Below, in pieces: positions 8,449-16,116 of a stretch of DNA of 33,747 nt (within the stretch, counting starts at the first letter, position 1; every line of letters begins with the position of its first letter). Location: positions 1-33,747 of the forward strand of contig URGH01000021.1 in assembly GCA_900547305.1 (NCBI GenBank), written 5' to 3'. Position numbers and translations under genes: made by a program. The stretch is from an uncultured Oscillospiraceae bacterium. Its GTDB lineage: Bacteria > Bacillota > Clostridia > Oscillospirales > Acutalibacteraceae. The notes under the pieces are model-generated. The model was not told where the DNA came from and did not search any database. It was given only the letters and a program-made list of their open reading frames with translations.

Positions 8449-9639
8449 ATGGAAAACAACCTTTTTATGCCGGCGGATATACTCTTGCCGGCAAAGAATC
8501 CCGAAAAGTGGGCGGTAATCGCCTGCGACCAATATACATCGGAGCCTGAATACTGGGAAAATGTGCGAAAAACAGTCGGTAACGCTCCGTCTGCGTTCAA
8601 CATTATTTTTCCCGAGGTGTTTTTAGGCAAAAATAACGCTGACAGAATTTCAAAAATAAACGCGACTATGAAAAGCTACCTTGAAAGCGGCGTTTTTAAT
8701 GAATATAAAAACACCTTTGTTTATACCGAGCGCACCCTTAAAAACGGAAAAACGCGGCGCGGTATTGTGGGGCTTATAGACCTTGATAATTACAGCTACG
8801 AAAAGGGCAGTAAAGCGCTTATACGCGCAACCGAGGCGACCGTAAAGGAAAGAATACCCGCAAGGGTTGAAATACGGCGAGGTGCGCACCTTGAAATGCC
8901 GCACGTTATGCTGCTTTGCGATGACCCCGAAAATCTTCTTATAGGCGGGCTTGCAGGCAATACAGGTTATTTTGAGTGCCTTTACGATTTTGACCTTATG
9001 TGCGGCGGCGGGCATATACGCGGCTTTGCACCCGATAAGGCGGCGACAGAGGCGCTCCGGAGGCATATAGAGGAGCTTTTGCAGAAAAACGGCGGAGACC
9101 TGCTTTTCGTTGTGGGGGACGGCAATCACTCGCTTGCCGCCGCAAAGGAATGTGCGGCACTCGGCGGCTCGCATTACGCGCTTGTTGAGGTTGTGAATAT
9201 ACACGATACCTCCCTTGAATTTGAACCTATTTACCGCGTGCTTTTCGGAGTAGAGCCGCAAAATGTTATTGAGGACTTCATAGAAAAATGCGGCGGAGAA
9301 TATATTGGTGCAGACGCGCAGCGATTCACCTGCGTTTACGGTAATACCGAAAGGGAAATATCGGTACGTCCCGCGTCAAAGCTCGCTGTGGGAACTCTGC
9401 AAGCCTATTTGGACGATTATTTAAAGGTACACAAGGACGTTAAAATCGACTACATACACGGCAGTGACTCCCTTAAAAAACTGGCAGGGGAAAGAAACGC
9501 ACTCGGCTTTTTGTTTGACGGAATGAAAAAGGATGAGCTATTTGACGCGGTGCGGCAGGACGGCTCTCTGCCGCGCAAGACCTTTTCCATGGGCGAGGCG
9601 GACGATAAACGCTTTTACCTTGAATGCAGAAAATTGTAA
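8449..9639 (+). CDS. DUF1015 family protein
   Basis: The 396-residue protein starts 13 bases after gpsA behind AAAGGGG. It shows the DUF1015 pattern: an N-terminal PADILLPAKNPEKWAVIACD, the central GDGNHSLAAAKE and a C-terminal MPRKTF-like segment (SLPRKTFSMGEADDKRFY). The family is soluble, of about 400 residues, and common in Clostridia and Bacteroidetes. No biochemical role is established that I know of. It is the last gene of the der-plsY-gpsA run and is closed by a strong terminator. Confidence 0.85.
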   Translation: MENNLFMPADILLPAKNPEKWAVIACDQYTSEPEYWENVRKTVGNAPSAFNIIFPEVFLGKNNADRISKINATMKSYLESGVFNEYKNTFVYTERTLKNGKTRRGIVGLIDLDNYSYEKGSKALIRATEATVKERIPARVEIRRGAHLEMPHVMLLCDDPENLLIGGLAGNTGYFECLYDFDLMCGGGHIRGFAPDKAATEALRRHIEELLQKNGGDLLFVVGDGNHSLAAAKECAALGGSHYALVEVVNIHDTSLEFEPIYRVLFGVEPQNVIEDFIEKCGGEYIGADAQRFTCVYGNTEREISVRPASKLAVGTLQAYLDDYLKVHKDVKIDYIHGSDSLKKLAGERNALGFLFDGMKKDELFDAVRQDGSLPRKTFSMGEADDKRFYLECRKL

Positions 9640-9648
9640 TAATTCCGT

Positions 9649-9690
9649 AAAAGGACTGTTTTTAAAGCGAAACAGTCCTTTTATTTTTAT
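9649..9690 (+). terminator. Strong Rho-independent terminator after the DUF1015 gene
   Basis: A 13-base perfect stem (9649-9661 with 9670-9682) with an 8-base loop is followed by TTATTTTTAT. It separates the housekeeping run from the kinase operon. Confidence 0.92.
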
Positions 9691-9726
9691 ATTTATTCTG
9701 ATATACTAAAGAAAAGAGGTGCGACT

Positions 9727-10968
9727 ATGAAAATACTGAATTTCGGTTCCTGCAATATTGACTATGTGTATCGGCTTGACCATATTGTAAACGGCGGCGA
9801 AACAGAGCACGGAGATAGACTTGATATTTTTCCCGGCGGCAAGGGGCTTAACCAATCGGTAGCCTTAGCGCGGGCGGGTGCGGAAGTATTTCACGCGGCG
9901 GTTTTTGGGAACGACGGCGCTTTTCTTTCGGATATTTTGAAAAGCAACGGAGCGGACGTTTCCCTTTCCAAAACCGTGAATGAGAAAAACGGACACGCAA
10001 TAATACAGGTGAATAACGACGGGGAAAACGCAATTATAGTTTACCCCGGCACCAATCATTTAATAAATAAGGAATATGCGGACTGTGTTCTCTCGCATTT
10101 CGGCAAGGGCGATTTTCTCATTTTGCAAAACGAGATAAACGAGCTTGAATATATAATAAATACGGCTTTTGCCCGCGGAATGAAAATAATACTCAATCCC
10201 TCGCCCATACGCGAAAATCTTAAAAAAATCGACCTTAACAAGCTTTACTGCTTAGTTATGAACGAGAATGAGGCGCAGGCACTGCTCGGCGGTGAAACCG
10301 CGGAGCAGTGCCTTGAAAAAGCCGAAAAGGAGTTACCCGAAACGGCAGTAGTAATAACGCTCGGAAAGCGCGGCGCCGTTTACTCGGACAGCGAAAAACG
10401 GGTATATCAGGCGGCGTATGAAGTAAAAGCAGTGGATACCACCGCGGCGGGAGATACGTTTACCGGGTACTTTGCGGCAGGCTTATGCAGGCGGGAGCCG
10501 ATTGAAAAAATATTAAAGCAGGCTGCCGCAGCGGCGGCAATTTCCGTATCGCGGAACGGGGCTGCGCCCTCAATACCGCTGCTTGCCGAGGTGTGCGGCT
10601 TTTTGCCGTCAATGACCGAGCGCAAAACCGATAAAAAAGCCGCCGAGCAGCTTAAAATAACGGAAAATTATATTGAGAAAAATTTAAAACAGGCGTCGCT
10701 GAAAGGCCTTGCAGAGGAACTGAATTATTCCTATAATTCGGCGGGAGACCTTGTAAGAAGATTGATCGGTATGCCGTTTACGGAGTATTTGCAAACAAAA
10801 AGGTTAAACGAGGCTATGCGGCTTTTAGAGGAAACCTCGCTTTCGGTGCTTGAAATTTCAAACGCCGTAGGCTATGAAAACGACAGCTTTTTCCGCAGAA
10901 AATTTAAGGAAAGGTATTTGGTCACACCCAAGCAATACCGAATGAATAAAGGAGTAATAAGGAAATGA
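9727..10968 (+). CDS. PfkB/ribokinase-type carbohydrate kinase fused to a C-terminal AraC DNA-binding domain
   Basis: The 413-residue protein is longer than a normal ribokinase (about 300). Residues 1-300 are a PfkB kinase. The first signature is GGKGLNQSVALARAG near 37-51. The second is DTTAAGDTFTGYFAAGL near 237-253, containing the catalytic Asp. Residues about 308-410 form an AraC/XylS double HTH ending SFFRRKFKERYLVTPKQYR. No stop or frameshift lies between the two parts. The gene overlaps the following nucleoside hydrolase by 4 bases (ATGA), which suggests ribose or nucleoside phosphorylation linked to transcription control. Whether the kinase domain senses, modifies or only tethers is unknown. 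Confidence 0.88.
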   Translation: MKILNFGSCNIDYVYRLDHIVNGGETEHGDRLDIFPGGKGLNQSVALARAGAEVFHAAVFGNDGAFLSDILKSNGADVSLSKTVNEKNGHAIIQVNNDGENAIIVYPGTNHLINKEYADCVLSHFGKGDFLILQNEINELEYIINTAFARGMKIILNPSPIRENLKKIDLNKLYCLVMNENEAQALLGGETAEQCLEKAEKELPETAVVITLGKRGAVYSDSEKRVYQAAYEVKAVDTTAAGDTFTGYFAAGLCRREPIEKILKQAAAAAAISVSRNGAAPSIPLLAEVCGFLPSMTERKTDKKAAEQLKITENYIEKNLKQASLKGLAEELNYSYNSAGDLVRRLIGMPFTEYLQTKRLNEAMRLLEETSLSVLEISNAVGYENDSFFRRKFKERYLVTPKQYRMNKGVIRK

Positions 10969-11882
10969 CGAAGGAGCAATTTATAAAAAATTTATCGGTT
11001 CCCGAAGGAAACATCGACGTGGTAATAGATACCGACGCATTTAATGAAATAGACGACCAATTTGCAATAGCCTACTTAATTCGATCAACCGAGAAACTGA
11101 ACACAAGGGCTGTTTATGCAGCTCCCTTTCATAATAAAAAATCAACAGACCCTGCCGACGGCATGGAAAAAAGCTATACGGAAATCGAAAAGCTGCTTAA
11201 ATTTCTTAATGCCGATATTCCGACTTTTAAAGGCTCAAAAAGCTATTTGAAGGATGAAAAAACGCCCGTCATATCACCTGCGGCCGAAGATCTTGCAGAG
11301 CGCGCAAACGGTTATTCGCCAGAAAATCCGCTTTATGTTGTGGCAATAGGCGCAATTACAAATGTTGCTTCAGCCGTTTTGCTTAATCCCGCAGTCGCGG
11401 AAAATACCGTAGTGGTATGGCTGGGCGGTCATGCCCACCACTTTTCCCATACCAAGGAATTTAATATGTACCAGGATATTGCCGCCGCGCGGGTGGTAAT
11501 GGGTTGCGGAGTGCCTTTTATACAGTTGCCTTGCTGCGGGGTTGTAAGCTCGTTCCAATTTTCACGCCCCGAGCTTGAGCATTGGCTGCTCGGGAAAAAT
11601 GACTTAGCCGACTACCTTGTGAAAAACACTGTGGCTGAGGCGGACTCATACGCTGCTGGAAAGCCATGGACGCGCACTATATGGGATGTTACCGCGGTGG
11701 CGTGGCTGCTGAATGACGGAGAGCGCTTTATGAACGCACGGCTTATAAATACGCGCTTGCCCGATTATAACGGATACTACGGACCGACCGAGCCGACCCT
11801 GCTTTGTAATTATGTTTATTTTATCAATGACGATGTGCTGAAAGAGGATCTTATAAACAAGCTGTTCGGTATTAAAGAATGA
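10965..11882 (+). CDS. Inosine/uridine-preferring nucleoside hydrolase family protein
   Basis: The 305-residue protein carries the family's N-terminal calcium-binding motif VVIDTDAFNEIDDQFAI (about residues 19-35), matching DxDxxxDD-type sites. A mid-protein AIGAITNVASAVLLNP and the region VWLGGHAHHF fit the fold. These enzymes split ribonucleosides into base and ribose, which matches a partner ribokinase. The start overlaps the kinase stop, so translation is coupled. The exact nucleoside preference cannot be read. Confidence 0.88.
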   Translation: MTKEQFIKNLSVPEGNIDVVIDTDAFNEIDDQFAIAYLIRSTEKLNTRAVYAAPFHNKKSTDPADGMEKSYTEIEKLLKFLNADIPTFKGSKSYLKDEKTPVISPAAEDLAERANGYSPENPLYVVAIGAITNVASAVLLNPAVAENTVVVWLGGHAHHFSHTKEFNMYQDIAAARVVMGCGVPFIQLPCCGVVSSFQFSRPELEHWLLGKNDLADYLVKNTVAEADSYAAGKPWTRTIWDVTAVAWLLNDGERFMNARLINTRLPDYNGYYGPTEPTLLCNYVYFINDDVLKEDLINKLFGIKE

Positions 11883-11958
11883 TATATGCTTTATATCCGA
11901 GCGGGAGTGATAACAAAATCTCTTGCGGAACAATAACCGTTAACAGAACCTTGAACAT

Positions 11959-11986
11959 AAAAGCCCTTGAAATTTCAGGGGTTTTT
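11959..11986 (+). terminator. Terminator after the kinase-hydrolase operon
   Basis: AAAAGCCCTTGAAA pairs with the following TTTCAGGGGTTTTT through two G-U wobbles. The loop is tight and the stem ends in a T run. It stands 77 bases after the hydrolase stop. Confidence 0.65.
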
Positions 11987-11989
11987 ATG

Positions 11990-12018
11990 TTGCAATGCGA
12001 AAAAACGTGTGCTATAAT
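11990..12018 (+). promoter_or_regulatory. Promoter for the ZIP transporter transcript
   Basis: TTGCAA (11990-11995) and a perfect TATAAT (12013-12018) are 17 bases apart. The predicted start near 12025 gives a leader of about 270 bases before the ZIP gene. Confidence 0.7.
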
Positions 12019-12024
12019 ACAGTT

Positions 12025-12296
12025 GTATAGGCAAAGGCGTTATGCCGTTACATTATTGTTTAAAAAAAGCATAGGCTGCCGCAGGGCGGCTTTTCAAAAG
12101 CATTACAGTTAGCATATCCTAACCAATGCTGAACGGGGTGCACTTGGGATGAATATTAAAGAAACGGCTGAAAAGCGGGCAAAAGTAATCCCGCGCCTTG
12201 CATATAAGCTACTACACCGAAAATACATTATCGGTGGAAATAACATGATAATCCCTTGTAAGGCATAACATTTTACAAACGAAAAGGAGTGACATA
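12025..12296 (+). promoter_or_regulatory. Long hairpin-rich 5' leader of the ZIP gene, possible uncharacterised cis-RNA
   Basis: No credible gene lies in this stretch. It contains four inverted repeats: GCCGC-AGG-GCGGC followed by TTTT (12078-12094, terminator-like); AGCATT...AATGCT enclosing GTTAG...CTAAC (12099-12130); GCGGG...CCCGC (near 12175-12194); and CACCGA...TCGGTG (near 12215-12236). The ZIP ribosome site AAAGGAG follows. I compared it by eye with the Mn (yybP-ykoY), M-box, cobalamin, NiCo, SAM, lysine and cyclic-di-GMP riboswitch cores that I know and saw no match. A regulatory RNA is an inference. Confidence 0.45.
12099..12130 (+). promoter_or_regulatory. Palindrome, candidate DtxR/MntR-type operator in the ZIP leader
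   Basis: The core is GTTAGCATATCCTAAC (12108-12123). Outer arms AGCATT (12099-12104) and AATGCT (12125-12130) extend it. The same GTTAGCA-N4-CTAAC core occurs at 16037-16052 beside the AraC-DtxR genes. It may act as a DNA operator, an RNA hairpin, or both. Confidence 0.5.
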
Positions 12297-13073
12297 ATGG
12301 AAACTTTTATAGGAATACTGATACCTTTTCTCGGTACAACTCTCGGTGCGGCGTGTGTATTCTTCATGAAAAGGTCACTCGGCGATACGGTGCGGCGCGC
12401 GCTGGCGGGCTTCGCCGCGGGAGTTATGGTCGCTGCCTCGGTTTGGAGTCTGCTGATTCCCGCGATAGAGCAATCGGCAAATATGGGCAGGTTTTCATTT
12501 TTTCCCGCTTTCATCGGTTTTTGGGGCGGCGTGCTGTTTTTGCTTGCGCTTGACCATTTAATACCGCACCTGCACGTCGGCAATGATCAGGCAGAAGGAC
12601 CGAAAACCAAGCTCGGCCGCACCGCCATGATGGTTTTGGCGGTAACCCTACATAATATTCCGGAGGGAATGGCGGTCGGCGTGATGTATGCGGGCTTTCT
12701 TACGGGAAATGCGCAGATAACGGCGGCAAGCGCGCTTGCTTTATCTCTCGGAATTGCAATACAGAACTTCCCCGAGGGGGCTATAATATCTATGCCGCTG
12801 AGAGCCGAGGGAGAGAAAAAGGGCAGGGCTTTCTTAGGCGGCGTACTTTCCGGCGTTGTGGAGCCGATAGGCGCCGTGCTAACATTGGTTGCGGCACAGC
12901 TTGTGATACCTGCCCTGCCGTACCTTTTGAGTTTTGCCGCCGGCGCGATGCTCTATGTAGTGGTGGAGGAACTGATTCCCGAAATGTCGCAGGGAAAGCA
13001 TTCCAATGTCGGAACCGTGTGCTTTGCGGTTGGGTTCAGCATTATGATGACGCTTGACGTGGCATTAAGTTAA
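12297..13073 (+). CDS. ZIP family divalent metal transporter
   Basis: The 258-residue protein has about eight hydrophobic segments. The ZIP metal-binding signatures lie in the two central helices: HNIPEGMAVGV near residues 120-130 and NFPEGAIISM near 157-166. ZIP proteins bring zinc, iron or manganese into the cytoplasm. A histidine in DHLIPHLHVG lies in the usual variable loop. The start follows AAAAGGAGTG. The gene heads a small operon with the methyltransferase 12 bases downstream, and has a long structured leader. Together with the nearby DtxR-type gene this points to metal-dependent control. Confidence 0.92.
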   Translation: METFIGILIPFLGTTLGAACVFFMKRSLGDTVRRALAGFAAGVMVAASVWSLLIPAIEQSANMGRFSFFPAFIGFWGGVLFLLALDHLIPHLHVGNDQAEGPKTKLGRTAMMVLAVTLHNIPEGMAVGVMYAGFLTGNAQITAASALALSLGIAIQNFPEGAIISMPLRAEGEKKGRAFLGGVLSGVVEPIGAVLTLVAAQLVIPALPYLLSFAAGAMLYVVVEELIPEMSQGKHSNVGTVCFAVGFSIMMTLDVALS

Positions 13074-13085
13074 GGAGGAAACAAA

Positions 13086-13919
13086 ATGAAATACAAAATT
13101 GAAAAAAATACCGTGCAGGAAACGCTGATTATTCCGCTCTATGCCAGAAAGGTGTGCTCCGAGCTGTACCCGGCGCTTTATCGGGATGACGCGGCGCTTA
13201 GTCTGATTGAGAAAATCGACTATGATTTTACTGACGCGGAGAAAAAATCGCGCAGTCTTATGCAGCGTTTCGGCGCTTTGGAGGTCGCCATGAGGCAGAA
13301 CGACCTTGCGTGGGAGGTGCGGGATTATTTGAAAACACACCCGAAGGCGGCAGTTGTCAACCTCGGCTGCGGGCTTGACAATACGGGAAGAGTTTGCGAT
13401 AACGGAAACTGTAAGCTGTATAATTTGGATTTTCCCGATGTCATATCCGTTCGCAATGAGCTGCTGCCCGCAGATGAGCGTGAGGAAAATATTCCCTGCG
13501 ACCTGAACGATACGGAGTGGTTTAGCAAAATTGACGCGTCAAACGGCGCGGTGTTTTTTGCCTCGGGCGTCTTCTATTATTTTCTGAAAGAACAGGTAAG
13601 AGCGTTGGCGCGGGCAATGGCAGTCGCTTTTCCGGGCAGTGTTTTGGTTTTTGACGCGGCAAACCGAACAGCGGTAAAGATGATTGCGAAAACATGGCTG
13701 AAAGGCGCTAAAATCAAGGATGTAGGCGCATATTTCGCCGTTTCGGACGCGAAAGAGGAGTTATCGCCATGGGATAAGCGCCTGACGGTTACAAGCCGCG
13801 GCTATATGCTCGGCTACAATGACCTGCGCGACCTGTCCGTCAGCGGATTTTTCCGTTTTCTCGCAAAGGTCGGAGACGGGAAAATGAAAATGCAGATTGT
13901 GAAGATTGCTTTTAAATAA
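13086..13919 (+). CDS. Class I SAM-dependent methyltransferase, leucine carboxyl methyltransferase-like (Ppm1/Ppm2/Tcmp) family
   Basis: The 277-residue protein has the SAM-binding motif I as VVNLGCGLDNTGR near residues 95-107. An acidic motif II follows in LYNLDFPDVI and the LCM-family arrangement follows after it. It starts 12 bases after the ZIP gene behind AAGGAGG, so the two are co-transcribed. Members of this family methylate carboxyl or hydroxyl groups of small molecules, including some natural products. A role connected to metal uptake is only suggested by context. Confidence 0.8.
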   Translation: MKYKIEKNTVQETLIIPLYARKVCSELYPALYRDDAALSLIEKIDYDFTDAEKKSRSLMQRFGALEVAMRQNDLAWEVRDYLKTHPKAAVVNLGCGLDNTGRVCDNGNCKLYNLDFPDVISVRNELLPADEREENIPCDLNDTEWFSKIDASNGAVFFASGVFYYFLKEQVRALARAMAVAFPGSVLVFDAANRTAVKMIAKTWLKGAKIKDVGAYFAVSDAKEELSPWDKRLTVTSRGYMLGYNDLRDLSVSGFFRFLAKVGDGKMKMQIVKIAFK

Positions 13920-13923
13920 GAGT

Positions 13924-14424
13924 ATGATAAAAGAAATTATGCATGAAAAAAGAAAAATGACGGAAAACCGTATTGAGCAGCTATGTCGGAAAGGGAAGCA
14001 GGGTGTCCGCTATACTGCTATGATGCCGGATATTCCGTTTTTGGTATTGGGACTGTTAAGCGATGTCGGATGGATAATACATCTTACGGCAGGTATTGTT
14101 TACTTTTGCAGAAACGGTTTTCGTTATGTGTCGGACTGTATAGCACTTATTGCGTTGATTGCCGTCTTGTTCGGCGTTGCCTATCTTATTTATCTGAACA
14201 AAATACATGAAAAGGAAATCGCCGCAAAATATCAAAAGAATCTTAGCTTTGGTATGACGGCTTTTTCGGGGCTTGCAGGGGCTGTTATCGGGATATTTCA
14301 AATTATTTTTACAGGCGTTTCATCGGAACTTGTGTGGATAACGATCGGAGGCTTTTTAAATTTTGCTTCGGGACTGCCGATTTATCTCTCGTTTAAAAAA
14401 GGAATTTTTTACGGAGTAAAATAA
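13924..14424 (+). CDS. Small integral membrane protein of unknown function
   Basis: From the ATG at 13924 the product has 166 residues. There are two hydrophobic hairpins: about four transmembrane segments, with a charged cytoplasmic stretch (NKIHEKEIAAKYQKN) in the middle. No strong ribosome site precedes this ATG. ATG codons at 13939 and 13957 are alternatives. It follows the methyltransferase by 4 bases and may be translated by coupling. I do not recognise the family. Confidence 0.65.
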   Translation: MIKEIMHEKRKMTENRIEQLCRKGKQGVRYTAMMPDIPFLVLGLLSDVGWIIHLTAGIVYFCRNGFRYVSDCIALIALIAVLFGVAYLIYLNKIHEKEIAAKYQKNLSFGMTAFSGLAGAVIGIFQIIFTGVSSELVWITIGGFLNFASGLPIYLSFKKGIFYGVK

Positions 14425-14505
14425 CGCCTGTGAATTACAGATAAAGCTGAATTTACATAGGCATGTGGTATTTCGCGCTTGGAAAGTATTATAACCGGCA
14501 ATAAA

Positions 14506-14541
14506 AAAGTCCGTATCGGTCAAATGATCGGTACGGGCTTT
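14506..14541. terminator. Bidirectional terminator between convergent genes
   Basis: A 16-base stem (14506-14521 with 14526-14541, three G-U wobbles) has A-rich and T-rich flanks on the two sides. It lies between the membrane protein gene and the oppositely oriented DtxR-type gene, and can serve both. Confidence 0.8.
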
Positions 14542-14549
14542 CTTTGCGA

Positions 14550-14918
14550 TTATTTATGCTTGCCGTCAGCGGCTTTTTTTATTTTATTGAAGCTGTCATC
14601 GGACAGACTGTGTTCAAGTCGGCAGGCTTCTTTTTCAGCGGTTTTTTCGTCTACACCGACATCTATAAGCCTCTGCTTGAAATAGCAGTGCCGCTCATAA
14701 ATTTTTTCGGCAACCGCGCGGCCGGTATCTGTCAGATAGAGATGATTGTCTTTTACTGAGATAAATCCTCCCTTTTTCAAAAGTGAGACGGCACGGCTGA
14801 CGCTGGGCTTGGTGACGCCGAGCCATTCGGCAATGTCGATCGACCGCACGGCGCCCTTTTTTCTCTCAATAATCAATACAGCTTCAAGATAATCCTCACC
14901 GGGGGTATGTAATTTCAT
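14550..14918 (-). CDS. DtxR/MntR family metal-dependent transcriptional regulator
   Basis: The ATG at 14918 follows GAAAGGATG on the minus strand and gives 122 residues. That is the short MntR-like form without an SH3 domain. The N-terminal winged helix holds the likely metal ligands Asp and Glu in TPGEDYLEAVLII, and the recognition region reads WLGVTKPSVSRAVSLL. The C-terminal dimer domain has ERHCYFKQRL and the ligand cluster ACRLEHSLSDD. Such proteins repress metal-uptake genes when Fe or Mn is bound. It follows the AraC gene by 43 bases and is probably co-transcribed with it. The shared palindromes at 12108 and 16037 are its candidate targets. Confidence 0.9.
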   Translation of the reverse strand: MKLHTPGEDYLEAVLIIERKKGAVRSIDIAEWLGVTKPSVSRAVSLLKKGGFISVKDNHLYLTDTGRAVAEKIYERHCYFKQRLIDVGVDEKTAEKEACRLEHSLSDDSFNKIKKAADGKHK

Positions 14919-14961
14919 ACCGTTCACATCCTTTCTAATATGTTGTGAAATTAAACGTCGA

Positions 14962-15933
14962 TTACTGACCTTTCGCAATTTTTCTGTATTCAATCGGCAG
15001 TATGCCCGTATTCTTCTTAAACAATTCAGCAAAGCGGCTGGAGGTGGAATATCCTATCATCTGAGCAATCTGCCCAATAGTAAAGTCGGTGTCTGTGAGC
15101 AGGTGCTCCGCCTGACTCATGCGCCGCCCTTGAATATATTCCGTCACGGTGCAGCCGGTGTGCCGCTTAAAGCAAACTTTGAGCTTGCTTGCGCTCATGC
15201 AGGCAACGGTTGCAAGGCGCTCAAGCGGAATTTCAAAGGCGTAATGATCGGCAATGTAGCTTATCACATTTTCGAGCCCCTCAATATCCCCGCGTGACAG
15301 CGGGTGTGCGTTTTTCGCCGCCTGCTTTTTTTGATTGTCAACAACAAGGGCAATCGCTTCGGTGACCTTTGCTTCATAAAACAGCGCGGCGGCAATGCCG
15401 TCTCCGCGGTAGCTTTCTATCTCGAAAAGCAGCTTTGACATGGCAGGAAAGTCTATGGCTTGATCAACGCACTGAAACGCAGCCGAAAGGTCAAGGTATT
15501 CGTCAGGGTATTGCTTTTTTAGGTAATCCTCATAATATGCGGGGAAAATTTCTATTCCGATCGAGTGTATCGGGATACGCTTATGAATAATTGCCTTGTA
15601 ATTCTGCTTTCTGCCGACAATTTTCTGAATACTCCCCGCCGACAGACGACGGTAAGGGTTCAGTTCTTCACCTGAGATGGAATCGTACCCGGTTATGCTG
15701 ATACCCTCGGGAATATCAAAATTCAGAACAAAATCGTTGTGAAAATAGAAATCGTGAATCTTAATATCAAACAGATTTTTTTGCGCATACAGCCAATAGT
15801 GACCGCCGCCGAGCTCGGGCGACAGCGACCGGCAGTTACCGGCGGGACTGAATTTTTCATCACACTGCGCGGGAATAAAACTGCTTTCGGTAAGCAGCGT
15901 GTTATAGTAATCGGTAAGTATTTTACTACTCAA
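14962..15933 (-). CDS. AraC-family transcriptional regulator
   Basis: I choose the TTG at 15933 because AAGGAG ends 8 bases before it. An in-frame ATG at 15972 lacks such a site. The 323-residue protein has an N-terminal sensor region of about 210 residues and a C-terminal AraC double HTH: CMSASKLKVCFKRHTG, then GQIAQMIGYSTSSRFAELFK and the closing GILPIEYRK. Related regulators often control siderophore or metal uptake operons. It is divergent from the MptD-like gene and upstream of the DtxR-type gene on the same strand. Confidence 0.88.
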   Translation of the reverse strand: MSSKILTDYYNTLLTESSFIPAQCDEKFSPAGNCRSLSPELGGGHYWLYAQKNLFDIKIHDFYFHNDFVLNFDIPEGISITGYDSISGEELNPYRRLSAGSIQKIVGRKQNYKAIIHKRIPIHSIGIEIFPAYYEDYLKKQYPDEYLDLSAAFQCVDQAIDFPAMSKLLFEIESYRGDGIAAALFYEAKVTEAIALVVDNQKKQAAKNAHPLSRGDIEGLENVISYIADHYAFEIPLERLATVACMSASKLKVCFKRHTGCTVTEYIQGRRMSQAEHLLTDTDFTIGQIAQMIGYSTSSRFAELFKKNTGILPIEYRKIAKGQ

Positions 15934-15968
15934 TTTACCGTCTCCTTGTAACGATCGGACTTTTGTTT

Positions 15969-16016
15969 GCAACGAACAGACAAACAGGGGCGCAGACCGT
16001 TGCGAAAAAGTCTGTT
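15969..16016 (-). promoter_or_regulatory. Interleaved inverted repeats in the AraC leader
   Basis: GCAACG (15969-15974) is complementary to CGTTGC (15998-16003). The adjacent AACAGAC (15975-15981) is complementary to GTCTGTT (16010-16016). The two pairings cross each other, so they would be alternative hairpins, a pseudoknot, or binding sites for the AraC protein. Confidence 0.35.
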
Positions 16017-16028
16017 TATATGTATTAT
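16000..16028 (+). promoter_or_regulatory. Promoter for the MptD-like gene
   Basis: TTGCGA (16000-16005) and TATTAT (16023-16028) are 17 bases apart. The operator-like palindrome begins at the end of the -10 box, placed well for repression. Confidence 0.5.
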
Positions 16029-16061
16029 ATAATTCGGTTAGCAGCCTCTAACTGAATTATA
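16028..16061. promoter_or_regulatory. 14-bp palindrome, candidate DtxR box between divergent AraC and MptD-like genes
   Basis: Arms 16028-16041 and 16048-16061 are complementary except at one position, around a 6-base centre. The inner part is GTTAGCAGCCTCTAAC, sharing GTTAGCA-N4-CTAAC with the ZIP leader. The position overlaps transcription starts in both directions. Confidence 0.6.
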
Positions 16062-16116
16062 ACAAAAAGTAAACGGAAAGTCAATCCGTTTGCCGAAAGT
16101 AAAGGAGAGCTTCATT

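Noticed and set aside
11879..12112. A 77-residue plus-strand frame after the nucleoside hydrolase
   Set aside because: It runs through a terminator and a promoter, has no ribosome site and has no domain-like composition.
12025..12296. Known metal or cofactor riboswitch in the ZIP leader
   Set aside because: I could not align the conserved cores of yybP-ykoY, M-box, NiCo, cobalamin, SAM, lysine or cyclic-di-GMP RNAs by eye, so no name is given.
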